From NCBI GenBank assembly GCA_050742535.1, contig JBOGIQ010000202.1:1-10653 (forward strand): 10,653 nucleotides of DNA. Reading direction: 5' to 3'. Origin of the DNA: Gp6-AA40 sp050742535 (GTDB taxonomy: Bacteria > Acidobacteriota > Vicinamibacteria > Vicinamibacterales > UBA2999). The notes below the pieces were generated by a model. The model saw only the letters and a list, made by a program, of their open reading frames with translations, was not told the origin of the DNA and ran no database searches. A program made the translations under genes and the position numbers. Below are positions 1 to 5,237 of this stretch, piece by piece (within the stretch, counting starts at the first letter, position 1; each line of letters opens with the position of its first letter).

Positions 1-152
1 CACTACGAGCCCACGATCGCCGCGAACGGTGTCGGCCAGCCGCGGCGGCAGGTATCTCGTTGGAGCCGGCCGACTCGGTCGCCGTGGGCAGGCGCTACAA
101 ACCGCACACGGGGAAAGCTGTTCGAGCCGCAGCCACACGTGATGTCTCGAAC
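1..152. other. Non-coding, no gene seen
   Basis: No convincing gene, promoter or RNA is visible here. The first seven bases, CACTACG, equal the 3' end of the REP-like repeats found further on (palindrome followed by ACTACG). The window may therefore begin inside another copy, but only the tail is present, so this is inference. A 75-codon open frame at 60-287 (+) runs through the repeats and has no protein-like character. Confidence 0.4.
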
Positions 153-302
153 CCTCACGCGTACTCACAATGTCAGTCGAACCTGAGTAGGCGTACCGAG
201 CGGCCGGCGGAAACGAGATGCCTGGCGACGCGGATGGCGAGGCCGGTCCGCCTGAAGGCGGACACTACGCCGGATTGGTCCGCCTGAAGGCGGACACTAC
301 GA
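153..302. repeat. Tandem duplication, copy A
   Basis: Bases 153-235 recur at 318-400, 165 bp downstream, with a single difference by eye (T at 172 versus C at 337). The similarity resumes at 235-302 against 411-478 after an 11-bp insertion in copy B. Each copy is a unique segment of about 83 bp followed by two REP-like palindromes spaced 32 bp apart. The copies are nearly identical, so the duplication is recent or maintained by recombination. It lies downstream of the VWA gene and encodes nothing recognisable. Confidence 0.85.
246..300 (-). repeat. Two REP-like palindromes (GTAG + hairpin)
   Basis: Two identical units at 246-268 and 278-300. On the plus strand each is GTCCGCCT-GA-AGGCGGAC followed by A and CTAC. 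On the minus strand each reads GTAG, T, then a perfect 8-bp stem with a 2-nt centre. A conserved GTAG or GGAG tetranucleotide 5' of a palindrome is the defining layout of REP elements mobilised by RAYT (TnpA-REP) Y1 transposases. No RAYT gene is in this window. The units could also act as 3' processing or termination hairpins for the VWA transcript. Confidence 0.7.
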
Positions 303-317
303 TCCCAAGGCTTCGAG

Positions 318-478
318 CCTCACGCGTACTCACAATGCCAGTCGAACCTGAGTAGGCGTACCGAGCGGCCGGCGGAAACGAGATGCCTGGCGACGCGGAT
401 ACCGAGGCCATGGCGAGGCCGGTCCGCCTAAAGGCGGACACTACGCCGGATGGGTCCGCCTGAAGGTGGGCACTACGC
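318..478. repeat. Tandem duplication, copy B
   Basis: Second copy of the 153-302 segment. It differs by an 11-bp insertion at about 401-411 (ACCGAGGCCAT) and by base changes in its palindromes. Its last palindrome ends 16 bp from the stop codon of the VWA gene, so the duplication occupies the whole visible downstream flank of that gene. Confidence 0.85.
422..476 (-). repeat. Two diverged REP-like palindromes
   Basis: Units at 422-444 and 454-476, in the same orientation and with the same 32-bp spacing as in copy A. The first keeps both arms perfectly but has AA in place of GA at the centre. The second has a damaged right arm, AGGTGGGC in place of AGGCGGAC, so its stem is imperfect. The flanking CTAC is kept in both. 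Confidence 0.65.
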
Positions 479-492
479 GAATGATGCTTGCG

Positions 493-1377
493 CTATCGGC
501 GCACGTATCCGGAGCGCGCGCGAACGACGACGCTCTTCCTTCGGACCTCCACTTTGATCGGGTGCCATCGGCCGTCGCGCGTGCCGGGCATGAGGTAGGC
601 GAGCTGATACTGCCGGTTCAGCTCGTCGGCAAGCCGCGTCGTCGCCGCATCGAGATTCTTGAAGCCGTTGACGACCTCCGTCCGTCCACCGGTATCGTCG
701 GTAAAGCGCCGCAGGCTCCGGGTGTTGAGCCCCTCGCCGCCGTCCACGCCGAGCGCGTAGACCAGCACGTCGCTGGCGCGCACGCTGCGCTGCAGATCCC
801 GTTGTGAGATCTGGCTGGCGCGATCGTCGCCGTCCGAGACGACGAGCAGCGCCTTCTTGTCGTGCCTGCCGCTTTCGACGACGGGCAACAGCTTCTGCAC
901 GGCGTCGTAGAGCGCAGTAGTTCCTCCAACCTTCGCACCGTCGAGCGCTCGTCCGAACACTTGGCGATCCGGAGTCCACTCCTGCAGCAGCAACGTCTTC
1001 CGCTCGAACACCGCGAAGAACAGCTCATCGTCCGGGCCGAGGAGATCGTTGACCAGCCGGCGGATGGCGGCGCGCGCCGTCTCCATCTGCGGCGGCGTCA
1101 TGCTGCCGCTGACGTCGAGCGCGATGCCAAGACTGACCGGGACGCGGACGGCACTGAAACTGACGATCTTCTGAGGACGCCCTTCCTCGGATACAACGAA
1201 GTCGTCGGCGGTCAGACCGGCAACGAACCGGCCGTCGCGATCGACCACCGTCGCGGTGACGTACACGAGGTCGACGCCGCTGCGATACACCGTTTGCCCG
1301 GGCGTACCCGGGGAATCCGCGGCGAGATTCGCCACCAGGACGGCAACGCCAATGGATACGGGGAGGCGTTTCTTCAC
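493..1377 (-). CDS. Exported VWA-domain protein, acidobacterial TIGR03436 type
   Basis: Probable secreted or periplasmic protein with a von Willebrand factor A domain. The family is greatly expanded in Acidobacteria; its ligands are unknown. Numbering from the chosen GTG at 1377 (294 aa): signal peptide at about 1-21 (KKR then a hydrophobic run LPVSIGVAVLVANLA), a beta-rich N-terminal part at about 35-80, and the metal-ion-dependent adhesion site. The MIDAS is complete: DVSGS at 88-92, the Thr pair of GGTTALYD at 153-154, and Asp182 in VVSDGDD. The C-terminus ends RSGYVRR, close to the usual family ending. The frame is open to a GTG at 1416, which would add 13 residues. I prefer 1377 because it places the signal peptide at the start and has AGG just upstream. 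It appears to be transcribed alone or after the CWC gene, whose stop is at 1488. Confidence 0.88.
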   Translation of the reverse strand: MKKRLPVSIGVAVLVANLAADSPGTPGQTVYRSGVDLVYVTATVVDRDGRFVAGLTADDFVVSEEGRPQKIVSFSAVRVPVSLGIALDVSGSMTPPQMETARAAIRRLVNDLLGPDDELFFAVFERKTLLLQEWTPDRQVFGRALDGAKVGGTTALYDAVQKLLPVVESGRHDKKALLVVSDGDDRASQISQRDLQRSVRASDVLVYALGVDGGEGLNTRSLRRFTDDTGGRTEVVNGFKNLDAATTRLADELNRQYQLAYLMPGTRDGRWHPIKVEVRRKSVVVRARSGYVRR

Positions 1378-1487
1378 AGACCTGCGAATCAGTATCCTTC
1401 CGGAACCTGGTTTCACGGATCACGTCACAGTCGATGAGGCACAGATGAGGCTGGAGGTCGCGCCAAGTGCGGGGAAGGAAAAATGCC

Positions 1488-1712
1488 TTACTGATCCGCT
1501 TTCGGCAGCAGCGGAGAACTGAGCTGTCCCTGTGCGGCGGCTTCGAGACACGCGCGGCACAGACAATCGGTGAAACGCTGCCGGAGCGTAGTCCGCGTGT
1601 CGTCGTCGAGGACGACCTCGTCGCACCAGCAGCACGACCCGCCGCACCCGAACTCGGTTCCACAGCGCTGGCAGGTTTTCGGGAAAGACGTCACTGCGCG
1701 GCAGCTACTCAT
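1488..1712 (-). CDS. Cysteine-rich CWC family protein
   Basis: Small 74-aa protein matching the Cys_rich_CWC family, whose members are short, presumably metal-binding and of unknown function. Visible pattern: C14-x2-C17 (CQRCG), C23, C27-C28-W29-C30 (the CWC signature), then C50-x-C52-x2-C55 (CLCRACL). Spacing and length fit a single zinc-ribbon-like domain with no signal peptide, so it is probably cytoplasmic. The ATG at 1712 follows AGAGGT with a short spacer, a weak ribosome binding site. It is divergent from the gene at 1782 and about 110 bp upstream of the VWA gene on the same strand. Metal binding is inferred from the cysteines only. Confidence 0.85.
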   Translation of the reverse strand: MSSCRAVTSFPKTCQRCGTEFGCGGSCCWCDEVVLDDDTRTTLRQRFTDCLCRACLEAAAQGQLSSPLLPKADQ

Positions 1713-1729
1713 GCGACCTCTGCGAACGA

Positions 1730-1759
1730 TTGACTTCCGCGAACCAGTTCATCAAGAAT
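1730..1759 (+). promoter_or_regulatory. Possible promoter for the 1782 gene
   Basis: TTGACT at 1730-1735 and AAGAAT at 1754-1759 are separated by 18 bp, a loose sigma70-type pair in the 69-bp divergent gap between the CWC gene and the gene at 1782. The -35 is good and the -10 matches four of six positions. If used, the leader before ATG 1782 would be about 16 nt, with no Shine-Dalgarno visible. Confidence 0.3.
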
Positions 1760-1781
1760 CCGCCGGACTCACCGGCTCGCC

Positions 1782-2369
1782 ATGCTCGCCGAGAACGTCT
1801 CGGCGCAGGGCGGCGCGAAAGCCTTCAAGATTTCCGCATCCGAATTCGACCCGGAACACGACTGCGATGCGTCGGCGGCATGGGTGAAGAACATCGGTCT
1901 CTTCTTCGCTCCGGCAGGACAGACCGACAACTTCGCATACGGCTTCCTGATGCACAAGCTCTGTTCGACGGACACGAGTGCGGCGTCGTTCGGGCTCATT
2001 TCAGGAGTCAAAGGGCAATTCCTCAACACACCGGACGCACTGGGCTTCGATTTCAAGAACGTCGGCAACTTCACTGCGCATTGCGGCGCCGGGGCGCCGC
2101 GGTTCAACGTGTCGATGACCGACGGGTTCCACTTCATCGGCGGCTGCGCGAACGGAACGATGTCGCCGAGCCCGCGCGGCACGGGCTGGACTCAGGTCCG
2201 GTTCGATCCGCAGAGCGGGGCACAGGCGTTTCCGCCTGTCGCGATCTCCGCAACGATCAATAGCCTCTCGCTGGTATTCGACGAGGGGTCCGACAGCGAC
2301 CCGAATGGTTCTCCCGAGATCGTTCTCGACAACATCGTCGTGAACGGGCGAATGGTCGTCAGACCCTAA
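1782..2369 (+). CDS. Hypothetical protein, exported-looking but without signal peptide
   Basis: 195-aa protein of unknown function. It is rich in Gly, Phe, Asn, Asp and Ser and has alternating hydrophobic segments that suggest a beta-sandwich. It has four cysteines (in DCDAS, KLCST, AHCGAG and GGCANG), an even number that would suit two disulfides. Repeated FDFKN, FNVS and GFHFIGGC segments and the ending EIVLDNIVVNGRMVV resemble extracellular or carbohydrate-binding folds. Oddly, the ATG at 1782 is followed directly by this mature-looking sequence (LAENVSAQGG). The frame upstream closes at a TGA at 1731 with no other start, so no signal peptide can be encoded. It may be an N-terminally truncated gene, a leaderless domain or a cytoplasmic protein. 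Codon use looks like that of a real gene. Confidence 0.65.
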   Translation: MLAENVSAQGGAKAFKISASEFDPEHDCDASAAWVKNIGLFFAPAGQTDNFAYGFLMHKLCSTDTSAASFGLISGVKGQFLNTPDALGFDFKNVGNFTAHCGAGAPRFNVSMTDGFHFIGGCANGTMSPSPRGTGWTQVRFDPQSGAQAFPPVAISATINSLSLVFDEGSDSDPNGSPEIVLDNIVVNGRMVVRP

Positions 2370-2466
2370 GGGACCGGAGCATGCCCGGTGCGGGGCCGGC
2401 TGCATCGAAACGGCTCAGCCGACGCATTTCTTGCCGTCCTTTTGTTCCCGCCTCCCTGCTTCCAGG

Positions 2467-2526
2467 TGTGGAAATCCTGTGGGCCGGCTGTGCATATCCT
2501 GTGGGAAAGATGTGGAGCAAAAAAAA
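2467..2526 (+). other. 11-bp phased array of five TGTG(G) motifs plus A8 tract
   Basis: TGTGG at 2467, 2478, 2500 and 2511 and TGTGC at 2489 give five motifs at exactly 11-bp steps. Compared with the DnaA box read as TGTGGATAA, units 1, 3, 4 and 5 match 7 of 9 positions and unit 2 matches 5 of 9. The array ends in a run of eight A at 2519-2526. It lies in the 299-bp gap between the genes at 1782 and 2669. Phased DnaA-like boxes occur in replication origins and upstream of DnaA-controlled genes; a site for another regulator is equally possible. No dnaA or dnaN gene is in the window. The rest of the gap holds only a weak stem (2397-2402 with 2416-2421) that might terminate the upstream gene. 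Confidence 0.5.
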
Positions 2527-2595
2527 TCGCTCGCGCCTTCGCGCCTCGCCTGGTGCCAGAAACGGCAGCGCCGCGCGCTTCGCGTCCTTCTTCGC

Positions 2596-2623
2596 TTGTC
2601 TCTCGCGTCGTGATCCGTAGAAT
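2596..2623 (+). promoter_or_regulatory. Probable sigma70-type promoter for the 2669 gene
   Basis: TTGTCT at 2596-2601 and TAGAAT at 2618-2623 are separated by 16 bp. Five of six -10 positions agree with TATAAT. A start near 2630 would leave a leader of about 38 nt before ATG 2669. No Shine-Dalgarno is visible before that ATG. Confidence 0.4.
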
Positions 2624-2668
2624 CACGACCCTCGGCCCACATCACCGGATCATCACAGAAGCATCACG

Positions 2669-2935
2669 ATGACTATGATCTCGCCCGGCGGCACTCTGGC
2701 CCGGGAATCGTGGTTCGACCTGCTGGATCAGCGCCGCTTCACGGTCGGCAGCACGCGTTGGACCGCGCAGGTGGCCGGCGTCCATGTCGCCGGGTTCGAC
2801 ACCTGGATCCAGCTCGAATTCGCAGAGGATGAACGCCGCTCCATGCTGCTGCACCTCACGCCGGGAACCGGTGTCGGCGCCGCGGTTGAAGCGATCCGCT
2901 CGTCGCTCCAGCGCCGCCTCGCGTCTCTCGACTAG
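2669..2935 (+). CDS. Small hypothetical protein
   Basis: 88-aa protein I do not recognise. The sequence looks coding. It begins MTMISPGG, has alternating beta-like hydrophobic stretches (WTAQVAGVHVAGFDTWIQLEF, MLLHLTP) and ends in an amphipathic helix (AAVEAIRSSLQRRLASLD). No signal peptide or membrane segment is seen. Two in-frame ATGs lie at 2669 and 2675; either could be used since neither has a clear ribosome binding site. The gene stands alone and is convergent with the SGNH hydrolase across a structured 437-bp gap. Confidence 0.6.
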   Translation: MTMISPGGTLARESWFDLLDQRRFTVGSTRWTAQVAGVHVAGFDTWIQLEFAEDERRSMLLHLTPGTGVGAAVEAIRSSLQRRLASLD

Positions 2936-2999
2936 CGCGTTCGTCGACACCCCATCGCCGGGCGATCGTCGCATGACGTAGTTTCCGCCTTATGCGGAT

Positions 3000-3145
3000 G
3001 TGCTGGCACATCTTCTGTGGGCGAACGAGATACCGATCGGCTGGCCGCGGAAGACTCGCTCCACCCGATTTCCCGCTACGCCGTACGTGGCGCTTGCTTA
3101 CGCGTCCGCCGATCGGTATCTCATTCGCCATCACCTGCCGAGCAC
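3000..3145. other. Large hairpin element 1 (candidate structured RNA or palindromic mobile element)
   Basis: Arms 3020-3041 and 3108-3129 are 22-nt inverted repeats with one mismatch at arm position 7 (21 of 22 pair). Outside them, GTGCT and GGCA (3000-3008) pair with TGCC and AGCAC (3136-3139, 3141-3145) with one bulged G. This leaves an internal loop of 11 by 6 nt. Inside, CGCTACG (3074-3080) pairs with CGTGGCG (3086-3092) around a 5-nt loop, with one G-U pair. The 146-nt whole therefore folds as a long stem with a terminal sub-hairpin. It is not an intrinsic terminator (no U-tract), and the terminal bases do not fit integron attC core sites. It sits between two convergent genes. Confidence 0.65.
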
Positions 3146-3165
3146 GCGTCAACAGGGAGCACGAC

Positions 3166-3259
3166 GCGGATAAGCCTGGGCGCGAGCTCCGTGTGAGCGG
3201 CGTGAGCAGCGAAGCTCGTAAACGTCGCGAACCCGGAGCTCGCGAGCCGGCTTGTCCGC
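3166..3259. other. Large hairpin element 2 (candidate structured RNA or palindromic mobile element)
   Basis: Arms 3166-3191 and 3234-3259 are 26-nt inverted repeats. They have 22 Watson-Crick pairs, one G-U on the plus-strand RNA and three mismatches. The stem continues inward with GCGGCG (3197-3202) against CGTCGC (3223-3228), and GAGC (3204-3207) against GCTC (3214-3217). The result is a rod-like hairpin of about 94 nt. It begins 20 nt after hairpin element 1 and shares no arm sequence with it. No target-site duplication is visible. Two unrelated long hairpins side by side are unlikely by chance, so the gap is probably a structured RNA or a site of palindromic insertions. Confidence 0.65.
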
Positions 3260-3318
3260 GGCATGCCCTCGATGTTAAGCCGACCGTGAGTCAGACTGTC
3301 GATCGCCGTCGCCAGGAG

Positions 3319-3377
3319 GTCCGCCTGAAGAGCCTGCCTCGCCGAAGCGCACCGCGCGAAGGCGGGCGGACACTACG
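3319..3377 (-). repeat. Long-form REP-like palindrome overlapping a stop codon
   Basis: GTCCGCCT (3319-3326) and GGCGGAC (3365-3371) are the outer arms of the repeats at 246-300, again followed by ACTACG. Between them lie about 38 extra bases that contain a nested stem (CGCC at 3340-3343 with GGCG at 3361-3364). On the minus strand the GTAG tetranucleotide supplies the TAG stop of the SGNH hydrolase, so the element abuts the coding region exactly. It may also fold at the 3' end of that mRNA. Confidence 0.65.
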
Positions 3378-4500
3378 ACGGAACGAGCGTGACGAGCAGC
3401 GAGCGCAGCAGCGCCGCGGCCTCCTCGTGGCCCGCCGCGCGCCAGTGGCCCTGATCTCCGGAATAGAGGTCCGTCCAGCGCAGGCCCTTCGTCTTCTCGT
3501 AATAATCGGCGAATGGAATGTGAAGACGGTCCAGCACGGCGGCAATCTCGCGATACTCGCGGAGCTCCCCCTCTGGATCTCCCGCATACATCCGCGCGCT
3601 CGGAAACAGCAGCACAGCGAACGCCCTGTCGTCGGCGCGAACGGTCCGATCCAGCGCCCGCAGGATCGCCTCCAGCTGGCCAATCCGATCGTCGATTGGC
3701 TGTTCCGACGTCCGCGCGACGATCGGGAACGGCAACGCCTTCACCACATCGTCCATCTGGCCGGCGATTCGCCTGTCGACGACAAACCCGGGCGCGCGCC
3801 GCTGGGCGGCAAACGCGAACAGGCCGCTCCAACCGAATGTGCGAGCGGTGCCGGCGCGCGGGTCGATGAGCCGGTGTTCCGGCCAATCCACCACGGCCGG
3901 AACGGGCACTCCCTCCAGACACAGGGCCAGGCCAAGGGGCTCACGATCGCAGCGAATCAAACGAGGGCGCGGGCCGCTTGGACTCTCTACTGCGGCGTTG
4001 TCGGTCAGGTCGTTTCCCGCGTACAACGCCAGGATGACGATTCCAAACGGACGCTCTTCACGGGCCAGGACGTAATCCAGCAGCGACTGCGCGGTGCCGT
4101 ATCCGATGATCCCTCGGTTGATCGCGCGAATTCTCGGAAGACGATCGCAGAGCGATCCACAGGAGACTTCGAGGAGAGACGTGAACCGCTCCTCCACACG
4201 GACCTCGTCGCCCCAGGTGAACGAGTCGCCGAGAAAGAGGACGCCGAGCTTCCGGGGGTCCTCGACGTCCAACGGCTCGCGGTCACGGTATCCGCGTGAG
4301 TTCGTCTGAATGCGAATGCCGTCCTTCGTCGCGGCGAAGTTCGGGTAGCCCGACCAGCCGAGTACCGGGTGGTACCGCACCGTCTGCGCGGACCAGTGAC
4401 GGTCCTCATTGGTGGGTGATGGGAGAAGGAGCCGGACCGCCTGATCGAACGCCAGGGCCAGGAGGATCCCAAACCCGAGCGCGGGAAGAACCCGCCACAC
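3373..4500 (-). CDS. Membrane-anchored SGNH/GDSL hydrolase
   Basis: Probable esterase or acyl/acetyl-transferring enzyme of the SGNH superfamily, held in the membrane with the catalytic part outside. Numbering from GTG 4500 (375 aa): a hydrophobic segment at about 3-26 forms an N-terminal anchor. Block I GDSFTWG is at 91-97 with nucleophile Ser93, block II has Gly in NRGIIGYG, block III GND is at 162-164, and block V DQGHW carries Asp349 and His352. All four catalytic blocks are present. The stretch YHPVLGW...NSRGYRD before block I is common in envelope-polysaccharide-associated relatives. The start is uncertain: the frame stays open past 4600 with another GTG at 4602 inside the preceding gene, and no start has a good ribosome binding site. 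It follows the beta-barrel gene by 59 bp. The substrate cannot be told. Confidence 0.85.
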   Translation of the reverse strand: MWRVLPALGFGILLALAFDQAVRLLLPSPTNEDRHWSAQTVRYHPVLGWSGYPNFAATKDGIRIQTNSRGYRDREPLDVEDPRKLGVLFLGDSFTWGDEVRVEERFTSLLEVSCGSLCDRLPRIRAINRGIIGYGTAQSLLDYVLAREERPFGIVILALYAGNDLTDNAAVESPSGPRPRLIRCDREPLGLALCLEGVPVPAVVDWPEHRLIDPRAGTARTFGWSGLFAFAAQRRAPGFVVDRRIAGQMDDVVKALPFPIVARTSEQPIDDRIGQLEAILRALDRTVRADDRAFAVLLFPSARMYAGDPEGELREYREIAAVLDRLHIPFADYYEKTKGLRWTDLYSGDQGHWRAAGHEEAAALLRSLLVTLVPS

Positions 4501-4516
4501 AGGTGCTGATGTTAGT

Positions 4517-4551
4517 AGGAGGAAGGAGAAAGGAGGTGTCTCCTTCCTCCT
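4517..4551 (-). other. Polypurine/polypyrimidine hairpin between two genes
   Basis: A 13-bp perfect inverted repeat (4517-4529 with 4539-4551) with a 9-nt loop lies in the 59-bp gap between the beta-barrel stop and the hydrolase start. The minus-strand RNA carries AGGAGGAAGGAG on one arm. CACCTCCTTTCT (4538-4527) runs through the loop, which equals the usual 3' end of 16S rRNA. No T-run follows, so it is not a classical terminator. It may control translation of the hydrolase or simply reflect biased base composition. Confidence 0.5.
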
Positions 4552-4559
4552 CCCCCGCC

Positions 4560-5105
4560 CTACGTCCCGAACCGCACGGCGATGCCGGCGGTGAACCGCC
4601 ACACGGACGGGACGTCGTCAATGTGCTTGAAATAGCGGAAATCGCCGCGGAATGCCGTGGTGTTATTGAGCGGATAGGTGACGCCGGCGCCGAGATTGAA
4701 GCCAAGCTCGGTCGTGCTGAAGTCCGGACCTCCCTCGACGTCCACGGCGTATTTGCCGAGGCCGAGGCCGGCGGCCAGATAGGGCGTGAGCACGTACGGC
4801 GTGTTGATGAAATAGAGCATGCTTCCATGGACGGTCGTGAGCGACACGTCGACGCCGACATTGCCCGGAGAGATGTCGAAGACGTGACCCAGCTCGCCTT
4901 CGACAGCCAGCTCGGAGGTGAAGGGAAACGCCGCCGCTCCGTGCATGGTCAGCGAACCGTTCGCATCCGCATCAAGCGCCAGTCCCAGCGCTCCTGAAAG
5001 AAGCCATGTGTCCCGCTGCAGCGGGGGCTGCGCATGCGCCGCATCGGGCACCGATGCCAGCACAACAGCCGCAAGGATCATTACAGGAGCAATCCGCACA
5101 TTCAT
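4560..5105 (-). CDS. Outer-membrane beta-barrel protein
   Basis: 181-aa exported protein of the small eight-strand OmpA/OmpX-like barrel type. Signal peptide: residues 1 to about 26 (MNVRIAPVMILAAVVLASVP then DAAHA, with cleavage after AHA and mature QPPLQRD). The mature part alternates hydrophobic and polar residues in repeated strands (WLLSGALGLALDAD, SELAVEGELGHVFD, YLAAGLGLGKYAVD, TELGFNLGAGVTYPL, AFRGDFRYFKHID). It ends in an aromatic-rich strand FTAGIAVRF, although the last residues are GT rather than the classical terminal Phe. The ATG at 5105 follows GGAAGGA with a 7-nt spacer, a good ribosome binding site. A GTG at 5111 is too close to it. The likely role is structural or adhesive; no specific ligand is evident. 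Confidence 0.85.
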   Translation of the reverse strand: MNVRIAPVMILAAVVLASVPDAAHAQPPLQRDTWLLSGALGLALDADANGSLTMHGAAAFPFTSELAVEGELGHVFDISPGNVGVDVSLTTVHGSMLYFINTPYVLTPYLAAGLGLGKYAVDVEGGPDFSTTELGFNLGAGVTYPLNNTTAFRGDFRYFKHIDDVPSVWRFTAGIAVRFGT

Positions 5106-5156
5106 CGTCACGTCCTTCCGTGTTGAGGTTGAGGGAGACAGACCTTATGGGTATCT

Positions 5157-5230
5157 ACGTAAGGCACCCTTCAAAGGGTGCCCTACGTGAGCGACGGTGC
5201 CTGGTCGTAGGGCGCCCTTTCAAGGGCGCC
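5157..5230. repeat. Inverted REP doublet (REPIN-like)
   Basis: Two 20-bp palindromes of one family lie head to head. GGCACCCTT-CA-AAGGGTGCC at 5163-5182 is followed by CTAC. GTAG at 5207-5210 is followed by GGCGCCCTT-TC-AAGGGCGCC at 5211-5230. The tetranucleotides face inward 20 bp apart. The first palindrome extends through ACGTA/TACGT arms (5157-5161 with 5184-5188) with one mismatch. The pair fills the gap between the M2 peptidase stop (8 nt away) and the beta-barrel gene. It could terminate or stabilise the peptidase mRNA. Confidence 0.72.
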
Positions 5231-5237
5231 TTCCGAA

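Noticed and set aside
246..476. CRISPR array
   Set aside because: Only two repeats per cluster, 23-bp palindromic units and 9-bp spacers that are shared between the clusters; no cas genes.
466..807. 113-codon open frame on the plus strand
   Set aside because: Antisense to the 3' half of the VWA gene and starting inside a REP-like repeat; no protein features.
2397..2421. Rho-independent terminator after the 1782 gene
   Set aside because: A 6-bp stem with a 13-nt loop and no T-run; too weak to call.
3020..3041. Sequencing-adapter contamination (ACGAGAT followed by index-like bases)
   Set aside because: Only a 7-base resemblance, and the arm has a matching inverted copy at 3108-3129, so it is genuine inverted-repeat sequence.
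3000..3145. Integron attC site
   Set aside because: The arms are almost perfectly paired without the extrahelical bases of attC, and neither end shows the RYYYAAC / GTTRRRY core sites. No integrase is present.
2992..4299. 435-codon open frame on the plus strand
   Set aside because: It is antisense to the SGNH hydrolase and runs through both hairpin elements. Its translation is Arg-, Pro- and Gly-rich with no motif, as expected for a shadow frame in GC-rich DNA.
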